Shown piece by piece: positions 45,007-53,484 of a stretch of DNA of 64,000 nt. The position numbers and the translations under genes were made by a program. The notes below the pieces were generated by a model. That model was given only the letters and a program-made list of their open reading frames with translations, searched no databases and was not told the DNA's origin. Numbering within the stretch: position 1 is the stretch's first letter; every line of letters begins with the position of its first letter. This stretch comes from Shewanella pealeana ATCC 700345. GTDB lineage: Bacteria; Pseudomonadota; Gammaproteobacteria; Enterobacterales; Shewanellaceae. The stretch is taken from positions 5,021,001-5,085,000 of the forward strand of contig NC_009901.1 of the NCBI RefSeq assembly GCF_000018285.1. The letters are read 5' to 3'.

Positions 45007-46246
45007 CTGTACTTTTCGCCTTAGCTTTAAGCACTGATAGTTGAGCAGACTCTAAGAAATATAATGACTCTGAATCCAACTTAGATTCATTCTGTCGCAG
45101 CTCTGAAATCAAAGACTCAACCTTGCCGATATCTAGTTGAAGTTTTGTTGCCTCTTCATTTAGCTCTTTTACTTTTGCGTTTAATAAATCTGAACTAGAT
45201 GAAACTCCAAATAGCCCATCTAAGATAGATTCATACGAATACATTGATAGGTCATCAATTTGTTCGAGCTTTGATAAGTCATAAATGACAGCATCACTTA
45301 CTGATGAGACAACAAATGGTGAGTGAGTAGTAACAATAAATTGAATCTTAGGAAATGACTTAGTCAGAAATGCAAATATCTTACGTTGCAATGAAACGTG
45401 CAAATGAGCATCAATTTCATCGATAAATACAACACCTTCAATTTCATCAGGCGTTATCTCGCTTAACTGAATAGTTGTAACTAAATGAGCATACACAGCA
45501 AGAATTGAAGAATAACCAGATGAAAGCTGTTGAAAACGAAAGGCTTCTTTATGATCTTGCTTTATATGAAAAGCCTGAAGCTTAGAATCAAATTTAAGCT
45601 CGAGAGTTTCATCTTCAAACAGATACCTCAAGTTATCCTGTAAAAACTCAAACCAACTTTTTACTTTAGAAGCTAATGCAGGATCATTATCGATACTCGG
45701 GGATTCAGCATAAGCTTGCACCGTTTTATAGCTCACCAGATATTGCTCAAACAATGAACCAACTGAAACCTCTTCATAACTGCTATTCACTTGCTCTACG
45801 AGTGATGAGACGCTTACCGCTGAAGTTGATTCAGTAATATTAGCTTCTCGAACAGCCTTAAATATCGTTAGTAAAGCCTTCTTAGAGTGATAATTTATAA
45901 TATAGTTTTTTAAACCATTCAAAGACAACACTGGGGCTTCAAGGTCTATAAGTCTTTGTTGAGCAAGCTCTAGGTTGTACTTATTATTCTCAAAGTTACC
46001 ATCACTTTCTCCGTATTGTGCGACTACCTCTGAGTAATAAGAAATATCACGATGTATATCAAGTGGATCATAGTTCTCTCGCTCTACAACTCTCTTAGTT
46101 AAATACTCAAATAAGTGATTTAGAAAGTTTGTCTTACCACAACCATTCCCACCAGTAAGAATTAAGCTCTTTCCTTGTAGATCTATATTGATGACCTTAT
46201 CAGTGAAAGGTAGCTTTGTATTGATACCTTGAATATAACCCGTCAT
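44999..46246 (-). CDS. ptuA: AAA/ABC-type ATPase, PtuA-like (Septu-type defence)
   Basis: This 415-residue ATPase of the RecF/SMC-like AAA_15/AAA_21 group has Walker A at 32-39 (GGNGCGKT). An ABC-type signature (QLSSGYSSILAVY) lies near residue 240, and Walker B is VVFIDEIDAHLH with the His switch in VTTHSPFV. The middle is helical and the C-terminus (about 365-405) is coiled coil. A single ATPase followed by an HNH gene in this order defines Septu type I; retron-Ec78 effectors use the same pair, but no reverse transcriptase is seen here. A 130-bp AT-rich leader lies between it and the right direct repeat. Confidence 0.8.
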   Translation of the reverse strand: MTGYIQGINTKLPFTDKVINIDLQGKSLILTGGNGCGKTNFLNHLFEYLTKRVVERENYDPLDIHRDISYYSEVVAQYGESDGNFENNKYNLELAQQRLIDLEAPVLSLNGLKNYIINYHSKKALLTIFKAVREANITESTSAVSVSSLVEQVNSSYEEVSVGSLFEQYLVSYKTVQAYAESPSIDNDPALASKVKSWFEFLQDNLRYLFEDETLELKFDSKLQAFHIKQDHKEAFRFQQLSSGYSSILAVYAHLVTTIQLSEITPDEIEGVVFIDEIDAHLHVSLQRKIFAFLTKSFPKIQFIVTTHSPFVVSSVSDAVIYDLSKLEQIDDLSMYSYESILDGLFGVSSSSDLLNAKVKELNEEATKLQLDIGKVESLISELRQNESKLDSESLYFLESAQLSVLKAKAKSTDV

Positions 46247-46376
46247 AAAATCTCACATATTTGTTATTGCATTGCACCAAGAGTACACCTTGTAAAAATC
46301 AATATAAATTAGTTATTTAAATCATCATAGAAACATAGTCCTCAAATTAACCTCCTTAATCAAAGGAAGCACCGAT

Positions 46377-46402
46377 TTCCCCATCGGAGTTGCCGAAGTG
46401 CG
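46377..46402. repeat. Right 26-bp direct repeat flanking the ATPase/HNH module
   Basis: This is a perfect copy of 44318-44343. It lies 131 bp upstream of the ptuA-like start. It is continuous with the hairpin-rich DNA to its right, and a shortened third occurrence (CCCCATCGGAAG) is at 46476-46487, so the repeat belongs to the host hairpin region. Confidence 0.9.
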
Positions 46403-46433
46403 TTGGAAATTCTTTATAAACCAGAGTCACGTG

Positions 46434-46681
46434 ATGCCGACAGGGATGTCGGCATAGCTTTCGCGGGGCAGGATGCCCCATCGGAAGCGTTAGTGATTTA
46501 TCCATAAGTATGAGGATCAATAACTTCGTTAGGGGCGGCTCGGGTGATGCAAGAGGGGGAAGCTGTTGTCCCCCTTTTGCCCGAGTGTGAGCTGGAAGCT
46601 CACGACTTTAGTTTTTAGACAAAGTCTAGCTTAGAGGTCAGGCGTAGCCTGATGCATTACCAATGTGGGGCGAAGCACCAC
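46434..46681. repeat. Array of seven consecutive hairpins, mostly with 3-nt loops
   Basis: In order the stems are: ATGCCGACA/TGTCGGCAT (46434-46455, loop GGGA); GGGGCA/TGCCCC (46465-46479, GGA); a long stem GCAAGAGGGGGA/TCCCCCTTTTGC with outer CTCGGG/CCCGAG (46539-46585); GTGAGCT/AGCTCAC (46587-46603, GGA); TAGAC/GTCTA (46616-46628, AAA); TCAGGC/GCCTGA (46638-46652, GTA); and GTGGGGC/GCACCAC (46665-46681, GAA, one mismatch). There is no gene. The third hairpin might terminate transcription, but the rest have no T-runs. Confidence 0.8.
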
Positions 46682-46714
46682 GACTTTGCTCAAGCTCAGG
46701 CGAATGTGAATATC

Positions 46715-49093
46715 TTAACCCCGAAGTAATACACTGATGTTTTGTTTCAGTAAGCCTCTGGCTGCCCATAGGGTGATCACAACAATGAAAAGCAGGGTTA
46801 AGGCGATGCAAACAGCCCATATTAACGGTTGAAATAAAGAGACATTAACGAGTGACTGAGTATAGCTCTCTAGTAATATAAACACGCCTAAAGTCAGCAA
46901 GATAGATACCATGGCCAATAACGCGTTGGCCCATACCATTTGAGCCATTAAGGCTTCTTTTTTTCCTCCAACGGCTAGCATGATCGCCCATTTCATTTGT
47001 TCACTTTTAACGGCATAGCTAAACTTGTTATAAAGCGTAAATATGACGAGAAAAATGATCAGTAAAGCCATGGAACTTGACGTCAAAAATAGCAGTTTTC
47101 CAGCAGTATCCGTGTCTTCAATCTGCTTAACGACACTTTGCCCTTTCACATAACTCAGCTTGGGTGATAACAATAAGGCCCAGTCATTTAAGTGAGATGC
47201 TATCACCTCTTTATTGCCCCCCTTACTATAAAAAACTGGAGCAATACGACTGGAAAGGAGTGGATTTTGATCTTTAAGGCTCAAGTAAATGAGTGGTTTC
47301 GCCTCATTGGCAATACCAAAATGGGCCGTGTCACTCACAATCCCTGCTACCCGAACATGCTTTTCGTAATAAAAACCAGAAACCTTTAACGCTAAGCCCT
47401 TAACGGCTCTCCAATCATTTAGGCCTAACTCTATTGCTAACTGTGATGCCATAGAACGGTTAATCATTACCGTATTTTCGGCTAAATCACCTCGAGATAA
47501 GAGTGGAATACCTAATAAACGAAAGAAGTTATGAGAAACATATAAACCATTAATCGGCTTTTCTAGCGCAACTCCAGATTCCGATTGATATTTTAATGAT
47601 GGCGCACCTAATTGAGTGAACGGAGCTGAAGATAATGCGATGGGTGAACCATCGACTCGCCATTCACCATCGAGCTGCTCAGAGGTCAACATTACACTTA
47701 AACGACCATCCACTTTAGGTTTGTAACTGGTAACGTCTTTGGCGATAACCACTGACGAATATTTCTGTAACTCTTGATACATGAGGCTTAACGATACCAG
47801 CAAAACACCAGTAATAACCGCCAGTTGCAACACCAATACTAGTTGCCTAACACCTTGCTGCATCTTGGTCATATGACCCTGCTTGCCTCGAGAGAAAAGT
47901 TTATTGATTGAGCCACTAAGAGGAAACAAGGCACAACAAATGAATAACCAAAGCGAGCAAGAAACAGCGACCAACCAAAGCCAAAAATTAAACTTAACTC
48001 CTTCGACAAAGTATTCTTGATACACACCAATTGTGCCAACATAGTGGGTGACAATCAGCCCGAGTAAAGGGCTAAGCCCTCCGACTAAGACTAGAGCGGG
48101 GATGTTCTCTCTCAATAGCTGGCCCATGAGCCCACGCCTGCAACCACCTAAAGCCAACTTCAGACTCATTTCAGCACTGCGCGTTATGCCTTGCTGTGTG
48201 TAGGCGGAGACAATGCCGCTAAAAATAATAAAGCCGAAACCAACGAGTAGAAGAAGGAGTATCCACGCCTGCCTTTGCAAAATATCACGGCCATTAGGGT
48301 TGAGCTCCACCCCACTAATCAACCAAGGATGATAATAATTGTCAGAAAACCCGCTATCAGGCCAAGGAGTCTGTTGTCTTAAATTGATATATGCATCTTG
48401 AAGTGACTCAACATTCGCTTGCTCACTTAATTGTGCAAAGCCGTAGCGGTTACTTCTAGTCTTTAAATAAGGCTCCGGATTATCAACAAACATATCCGGA
48501 ACCCCAAGCTGCAAATAAGTATCAGGGAGCCAAATATCAACACTAACGTCACCCAAGCGCAGCATAGTTTGCGGCGCAATACCGGCAATAAGAAAAGCGC
48601 TATCTCGATAATATAAGCGACTTTCTTTTAATGAAGAGTTTGATTCTAAATGTTGTTGCCAAAATCGCTGTGACACTATGCCTTTTCTCGACTCAAAGTT
48701 TTGCATCGAAAATGGTGCGGCTAACCCGAGTAGTTCGATAGTATTTTGTGAATAGAAACCAATAGTTACCCTTGGCAACTCCTTTAGTCCTATTGTCACT
48801 AAGCTGGATTGAATCGCTATACTCGCGACACTTTCTACACCTGTAAGCCTCTGCACTAAATCAATATCATAGCCAGAAGTCGGTTGTAGATTGCCACTAA
48901 GGTCTTTACTAGCAATGGTGATCATAGATTGCTGATTGCCTACCCACAGTGGGCGATCGCTACTCAACAGCCAAAATAGGTTAACCACCAAACCGATTAA
49001 GCAGCAAAATAGACAGAGGCTGACAACTAACAAGCACCAGAACCCACGCTGACCTTGCCACTTACGCCAACCATAAATCACATCAAACAGCAT
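46715..49093 (-). CDS. MacB-like ABC transporter permease (FtsX family)
   Basis: This permease has about 792 residues from the ATG at 49093 (MLFDVIYGWRKW), which has GGAG seven bases upstream, inside the ATPase gene end. The upstream frame to 49180 is not needed. It has an N-terminal helix, a large periplasmic domain, then FtsX-type membrane blocks in two halves (around LKLALGGCRRGLMGQLLRENIPAL and WAIMLAVGGKKEALMAQMVWANALLA). Such duplicated permeases move lipoproteins, peptides or drugs from the periplasm outward. It overlaps the ATPase gene by 11 bp, and the adaptor precedes them. Confidence 0.88.
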   Translation of the reverse strand: MLFDVIYGWRKWQGQRGFWCLLVVSLCLFCCLIGLVVNLFWLLSSDRPLWVGNQQSMITIASKDLSGNLQPTSGYDIDLVQRLTGVESVASIAIQSSLVTIGLKELPRVTIGFYSQNTIELLGLAAPFSMQNFESRKGIVSQRFWQQHLESNSSLKESRLYYRDSAFLIAGIAPQTMLRLGDVSVDIWLPDTYLQLGVPDMFVDNPEPYLKTRSNRYGFAQLSEQANVESLQDAYINLRQQTPWPDSGFSDNYYHPWLISGVELNPNGRDILQRQAWILLLLLVGFGFIIFSGIVSAYTQQGITRSAEMSLKLALGGCRRGLMGQLLRENIPALVLVGGLSPLLGLIVTHYVGTIGVYQEYFVEGVKFNFWLWLVAVSCSLWLFICCALFPLSGSINKLFSRGKQGHMTKMQQGVRQLVLVLQLAVITGVLLVSLSLMYQELQKYSSVVIAKDVTSYKPKVDGRLSVMLTSEQLDGEWRVDGSPIALSSAPFTQLGAPSLKYQSESGVALEKPINGLYVSHNFFRLLGIPLLSRGDLAENTVMINRSMASQLAIELGLNDWRAVKGLALKVSGFYYEKHVRVAGIVSDTAHFGIANEAKPLIYLSLKDQNPLLSSRIAPVFYSKGGNKEVIASHLNDWALLLSPKLSYVKGQSVVKQIEDTDTAGKLLFLTSSSMALLIIFLVIFTLYNKFSYAVKSEQMKWAIMLAVGGKKEALMAQMVWANALLAMVSILLTLGVFILLESYTQSLVNVSLFQPLIWAVCIALTLLFIVVITLWAARGLLKQNISVLLRG

Positions 49094-49790
49094 GTTTAAA
49101 CTCCAGAGGCGAAACTGCGGCAATTTCTCCATCATGAATTTTGTACGCTTTTTGGCAATAGGCTGCGACGGCTGGATCATGGGTAATAATCAGTACCGTC
49201 TTACCCTCTTGGTGCAAAGTACTCAGTAACTCCATCACGTTATTTGAATTACTCGAGTCTAAGTTTCCTGTTGGCTCATCACATAAAATAATGTCAGGTT
49301 GACAGATTAGCGCTCTGGCAATTGCCACCCTCTGCTGCTGTCCACCGGAAAGTTCTGCTGGGTAAAAAGCGGTTTTCTCTCTTAGACCCACTTCATCTAA
49401 TACTTGGTTAATCTTTGCCTCATAGTCCGCTTGCTTAATTGATGAGTTAAAACGCAATGGAACCGATAAATTCTCGGCAACCGTCATATCGGCAATCAAA
49501 TTAAAATTCTGAAATACCCAACCAATATGACTGTTTCGAAGTTGACTCATTTGGTAAGCAGAGAAGCTGCTTACGTCCTGTCCACAAAGATGATAGTGAC
49601 CCGAATCAGCCGTATCTAGTAAGCCCATTATGGATAACAAGGTCGACTTCCCGCTGCCAGACTGACCTAAAATAGCGACCATCTCGCCGCTATATACCGA
49701 AAAATTCACCTGCTTCAAAACATGATTGCTGCCAGCGCCATTAATAAACGATTTATTTAAATCGGTCAGACTGATTACACAGTTATTCAT
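49083..49790 (-). CDS. ABC transporter ATP-binding protein (MacB/LolD type)
   Basis: This 235-residue ATPase drives the adjacent permease. It has Walker A GQSGSGKST (about 39-47), the signature LSGGQQQR, and Walker B IILCDEPTGNLDSS followed by the switch histidine in ITHD. The start at 49790 is preferred to 49796 because GGAAG is then spaced seven bases. The gene overlaps the adaptor gene end by 8 bp. Confidence 0.93.
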   Translation of the reverse strand: MNNCVISLTDLNKSFINGAGSNHVLKQVNFSVYSGEMVAILGQSGSGKSTLLSIMGLLDTADSGHYHLCGQDVSSFSAYQMSQLRNSHIGWVFQNFNLIADMTVAENLSVPLRFNSSIKQADYEAKINQVLDEVGLREKTAFYPAELSGGQQQRVAIARALICQPDIILCDEPTGNLDSSNSNNVMELLSTLHQEGKTVLIITHDPAVAAYCQKAYKIHDGEIAAVSPLEFKHAV

Positions 49791-51054
49791 AAACATCTTC
49801 CGTCATAATTTGAGAAGAATTGACCAGATGTTTAGGGACATTGAGTAAAACTGTGTCCCCAAGATAGAGGCCATCTAACACTTGCATCTGATCGCCAGCA
49901 ATATCACCGACCAATACATGACGACGCTGGAAGTGGGAATGGGTCTGATCGAGCACGAACATAGGGTACTCACGATGAGCGCGAACAACCCCGACAGGTC
50001 TATCGACGACAAGCGTATTGTGATGCTCAGCAATATCAACCCGTGCGGTCACATCGATATTAGGTCTAACCGCTGCAGGCAAATCACCACTAAAACTAAT
50101 ATCAATTTCAACGCTACCATTATTCACCGTTGGGTCGACACGAGAAACCAGCCCCTTTATTTCCACTCCCTTAAACTGAACCTGAGCCACTAAACTTGGA
50201 CTGACATATTCAGCATCGGCAGCGGTAATATTGATACGGGCATAATAAGATGAAAGATCCGCGATCATGCCCACCGCTCGTCCCTCTTCAACATGGCGAC
50301 CTATCTCGAGTTCATCGGCTAACTCCGTCAACATACCTGCCATGCTCGCACGAACATCAAGCTGCTCAACCTCCGATAGCAACAGCTCTTGCTGCTTAAT
50401 GGCTTTCTCCAAACGATACCGAGTGGAGTCCTCAATGGCTTTGCGTGTTTTCTTTAGGGTCTGAAAACGACTCAACTCCATCTGTAGCATGGCATCTTCC
50501 TGTTCCCAGGCAACCAGTGCTTTATGCAAGTCTAAGGTCGAGATAACTTGGTTATCTTTTAGTTTTTTATGGGCAATCAACTCGGCATCCGCTAGGGCGA
50601 GTCTTACTTTTGCAAGCCGGATTTTGCCTCGTTGATCCTCTAATTCTTGGGCTGACTCCGCCATGACCCTTTGCTGATTTGCCTGCTCTTCTAATAAGGC
50701 CAGCTCACTGGTTTCAAGCAAGCGAAGTAATTTAGGATTATTAAGGCTTAAGATGATTTCGCCTTCTTCTACCAAGTTTCCGGGCTTTTTAAACACCTCA
50801 ACAATGTGGCCACCACTGAGCGCATTGATACCACGCTGAGTTCTTGGAACAAACTTGCCATAACCCGAAATGGTAATATTTAGGGAAGCATTTTTGACGC
50901 TTGAAACGAGGGAATCACTATTGGCGTGATTAGAAGAGAAGGCCTGACGGCTCGCTAAAGAAATAATAAAAATCGCGCAGGTAATTCCAATAACGATAAA
51001 TAAAAACCAGCTTGTTTTATTTAACCGACTCCTATCCTTAGGGATATCGAACAT
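49783..51054 (-). CDS. HlyD/MacA-like periplasmic adaptor protein
   Basis: This adaptor has about 423 residues from the ATG at 51054 (MFDIPKDRSR). It has one membrane helix (about 18-40), then a biotinyl-lipoyl-like domain (GGHIVEVFKKPGNLVEEGEIILSLNNP). A long coiled-coil hairpin (about 110-235) is followed by beta-barrel and membrane-proximal domains (LSSYYARINITAADAEYVSP). It links the permease to an outer-membrane channel of TolC type that is not encoded here. The adaptor, ATPase and permease overlap and form one operon. Confidence 0.9.
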   Translation of the reverse strand: MFDIPKDRSRLNKTSWFLFIVIGITCAIFIISLASRQAFSSNHANSDSLVSSVKNASLNITISGYGKFVPRTQRGINALSGGHIVEVFKKPGNLVEEGEIILSLNNPKLLRLLETSELALLEEQANQQRVMAESAQELEDQRGKIRLAKVRLALADAELIAHKKLKDNQVISTLDLHKALVAWEQEDAMLQMELSRFQTLKKTRKAIEDSTRYRLEKAIKQQELLLSEVEQLDVRASMAGMLTELADELEIGRHVEEGRAVGMIADLSSYYARINITAADAEYVSPSLVAQVQFKGVEIKGLVSRVDPTVNNGSVEIDISFSGDLPAAVRPNIDVTARVDIAEHHNTLVVDRPVGVVRAHREYPMFVLDQTHSHFQRRHVLVGDIAGDQMQVLDGLYLGDTVLLNVPKHLVNSSQIMTEDVYE

Positions 51055-51225
51055 AATCAAATTCCATTTAATTTTGTTATCAGCTCCCAACAATACGGAA
51101 TAACCAATAAAAAAACAACACAACAACAAGCTCTTGACAGCATGCTCGCAACATCGCTAGTTTAGAAAATGGAGATAGGGATGTACTCCAAAATATTATT
51201 AAACCAAATAATTCAAGGATGAAAC

Positions 51226-51699
51226 GTGCGTATTATATTTCTATTCATTTTTATACTTATCTCTACCGGCGTAAACGCGAGCTCTCCCCAACTAACAACT
51301 ATTGGTCAGCATAACAAATCCATTATTTTGGAAACGGTATCTCCGGATCAAAAACACAAATTTCCAGCACTCTATATTTACGATACCGAGCAACAACAAT
51401 TTCTAAGCAAACAAGACGCTGCCGCCTATCTACAAACATTAGATGCAAGTCCTCTTTTGCCAGAGCTTGCTAGCCAATGGACTAAAAGCACCGAACAGTT
51501 CTCAACCAACAACAACGCGCTAGCCAAATCACTACCTATGTTGCAATTAGATAGAACCTATTTAATCTTGTACGATAATCTGCCGGCTCCCATGCTAACG
51601 CAGCTCAAATCGATGGACCCTGAGTTAGAGCTCAAAGACGCCCTGCTTAGAAAGGTGTTAAGCCAATTAACCAGCGCTAGAAGCTATACCACCTATTAA
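51226..51699 (+). CDS. Small secreted protein of unknown function, divergent from ABC operon
   Basis: This 157-residue protein starts at a GTG with AAGGA six bases upstream; a nearby ATG at 51219 is in another frame and soon stops. It has a signal peptide (MRIIFLFIFILISTGVNA) and a mature part of about 139 residues with no cysteine. Segments such as PALYIYDTEQQQFLSKQDAAAYLQTL look like a small alpha/beta fold. I do not recognise the family. Being divergent from the ABC exporter, it may be its cargo or a co-regulated periplasmic protein. Confidence 0.65.
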   Translation: MRIIFLFIFILISTGVNASSPQLTTIGQHNKSIILETVSPDQKHKFPALYIYDTEQQQFLSKQDAAAYLQTLDASPLLPELASQWTKSTEQFSTNNNALAKSLPMLQLDRTYLILYDNLPAPMLTQLKSMDPELELKDALLRKVLSQLTSARSYTTY

Positions 51700-51933
51700 G
51701 CTCATATAAGGCTTATCACTTTCAAGCTCATCATTATTTATTGCTAGCGTTACTGGTAGTGTTAGTGATGTTGTTATTGATAAGCCTTAAACGCATACTT
51801 CTGCCGCTTTGCTAGAGGTTGCTCACCGATAAAATCAAAACTTAGACACAAGCTAACAATCCAGCCATTTCACCTGAATAAATTCTGCTTACCCATGTAT
51901 AATCAAGCCACAAAAACTCTAACCCACTGATAA

Positions 51934-52983
51934 ATGTCTAAATACCTATCCCAGCTACTGATACTCGTGCTCAGCGTAATCGCTATAACCATAGCGAATG
52001 TCGCTAACGCTAACAGTAGTGAATTAGACCTGAGTGACTACGATGCCGATGTAGCGGCATTGCTACTGGAATATCAGGGGCAAGACTCCTACTCACGACC
52101 AATAGTGCCATCGGTGTTGGTGTATAAAGAAACCGAGCAGGCTTCAACTTATGTCGACTTTAAACGGGGTTTGATCTTGGTGGAAACCCGCACTAAAGCG
52201 CAGCTTAAAGAGGCTGTGGTGCAAGTACTGTTAACCCAGATAGATCCTACTATTATCGACGCGCAAACTGCAGAGGACTTTGGTTTAATCAGCAAAAAGA
52301 AGAAGCCATTCTTCTGGGGGCAAGTGCTCGACAGAGACGGCAAGGCGATTGAGTTTGAATGGCGCGCATCTCGCTATGCCGACGGCTTGGTCGCGAAAAG
52401 CAAACGAGTGAACTCGCGCTTTCAAGTAGCCATTCACATGGTGAAAGAGCACACCACCATTGCCGGTAATAAGTATATAAACTACGCCCGTAGCGCTAGC
52501 CGTAAACACGGCATCAGTACCGATCTCATCATGGCGATTATCGAGACTGAGAGCTCGTTTAACCCACTGGCACGCTCACGTTCTAATGCTCTAGGCTTGA
52601 TGCAGATTAAGGCTAATACCGCCGGGCGAGATTATTTCAACTTAATCCAGGGCTATAAACACACGCCGTCATCGGCCTACCTTTATGATCCGGCCAAAAA
52701 TATTGAGGTGGGCACTGGCTATCTAAAGATACTTTCAAGCCGCTACCTTAAAGGGATCACCCACCCTAAGAAGCGTGAGTATGCGGTGATCTCAAGTTAT
52801 AACGGCGGCGCAGGAAACCTGTGGAAAAGCTTAGATCCGCGCGGTAATCGCACCAAGGCCTTAGCGCGAATTAATAAGATGACGGTCAGTGAGTTTTACT
52901 GGTTTTTAACCCACCGCCATAACCGCGAAGAAACCCGTAACTACTTAAAAAAAGTCAGTAGTCGACAGAAGAAATACCTGTAA
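51934..52983 (+). CDS. mltC: MltC-like lytic murein transglycosylase
   Basis: This peptidoglycan lytic transglycosylase cleaves between MurNAc and GlcNAc to give anhydro-muropeptides. The 349-residue protein has a signal-like N-terminus (to NANS) and an N-terminal DUF3393-type domain. The catalytic SLT domain has IMAIIETESSFNPLARSRSNALGLMQIKANTAGRD, in which the Glu of TESSFNP is catalytic. E. coli MltC is a lipoprotein; no cysteine lipobox is obvious here. The 3' end of the gene is partly repeated at 53325-53419. Confidence 0.88.
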   Translation: MSKYLSQLLILVLSVIAITIANVANANSSELDLSDYDADVAALLLEYQGQDSYSRPIVPSVLVYKETEQASTYVDFKRGLILVETRTKAQLKEAVVQVLLTQIDPTIIDAQTAEDFGLISKKKKPFFWGQVLDRDGKAIEFEWRASRYADGLVAKSKRVNSRFQVAIHMVKEHTTIAGNKYINYARSASRKHGISTDLIMAIIETESSFNPLARSRSNALGLMQIKANTAGRDYFNLIQGYKHTPSSAYLYDPAKNIEVGTGYLKILSSRYLKGITHPKKREYAVISSYNGGAGNLWKSLDPRGNRTKALARINKMTVSEFYWFLTHRHNREETRNYLKKVSSRQKKYL

Positions 52984-52993
52984 CGGCATCTAA

Positions 52994-53256
52994 TACCAAT
53001 TAGTATAAGAAGTTGATCTACTCAGAGCGATTTTGGCAAACTAATTCAAGGCGAATAACTGAAAGAATGGTTGCTCCCTTGTGAAGTTATTCAACGCAGA
53101 AGTAGGCAGCCAAAAACGCTCCAGAATGGCGAGTTTTAGCGGCTCTGATACTGCGTTAACAAGCTTGAACGTAGAATCACTATGCTCTTCACTCGTTGCC
53201 TTGTCTCAGTGCCGCTAAATTCTCGCTGAGCGACCAAATCTTTATACTAATTGGTA
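52994..53256. mobile_element. MITE-like element, copy 2
   Basis: This copy is 259 bp between TA dinucleotides and about 90% identical to copy 1 at 3274-3537. The terminal inverted repeats ATACCAATTAGTATAA and its complement (52993-53008 and 53242-53257) are again perfect. Compared with copy 1, one base differs in each arm in a compensating way. It is inserted 11 bp after the mltC stop codon. Confidence 0.87.
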
Positions 53257-53272
53257 TAAAGATCACTACAGC

Positions 53273-53297
53273 GCTAGCCACAAGGCTAGCATTTTAG
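53273..53297. terminator. Hairpin terminator, duplicated copy 1
   Basis: GCTAGCC/GGCTAGC has loop ACAA and is followed by ATTTTAGTTT. It is the counterpart of the terminator at 53438-53465, with the same loop core CCACAAG. Confidence 0.7.
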
Positions 53298-53324
53298 TTT
53301 GCGAGAAATAAACACTAAAGCTTG

Positions 53325-53419
53325 CTCTTCTGCTTAACCATCACAACCGCGAAGAAACCCGTAGCCAATTGAAAAATCACCCGAAAAAGGTCAGTAGTAG
53401 GCAGAAGAAGTACCTGTAG
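53325..53419 (+). pseudogene. Duplicated 3' fragment of mltC
   Basis: The frame reads HHNREETRSQLKNHPKKVSSRQKKYL and a stop at 53417-53419. It matches the mltC C-terminus (RHNREETRNYLKKVSSRQKKYL) with one small insertion. There is no start and no upstream part. The flanking DNA is duplicated too, so this is the second arm of an old tandem duplication of about 175 bp. Confidence 0.85.
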
Positions 53420-53437
53420 CAGCACCTGAATATAAGC

Positions 53438-53465
53438 AAAACGATAGCCACAAGACTATCGTTTT
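53438..53465. terminator. Hairpin terminator, duplicated copy 2
   Basis: AAAACGATAG/CTATCGTTTT has loop CCACAAGA. A/T runs on both sides make it bidirectional. It lies between the mltC remnant and the convergent gene at 53485. Confidence 0.85.
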
Positions 53466-53484
53466 ACCTTGCAGCCAAGACGAA

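Noticed and set aside
44347..46246. Retron with PtuA/PtuB effectors (Ec78-like)
   Set aside because: The effectors of that retron resemble these two genes, but no reverse transcriptase gene or retron ncRNA is seen in 43970-46714, so a stand-alone Septu-type module is the better call.
46434..46681. CRISPR array
   Set aside because: The inverted repeats are all different in sequence and there is no repeat-spacer periodicity.
51226..51699. Integrative conjugative element protein
   Set aside because: A secreted small protein next to accessory DNA prompted the idea, but no conjugation genes are nearby and no motif supports it.
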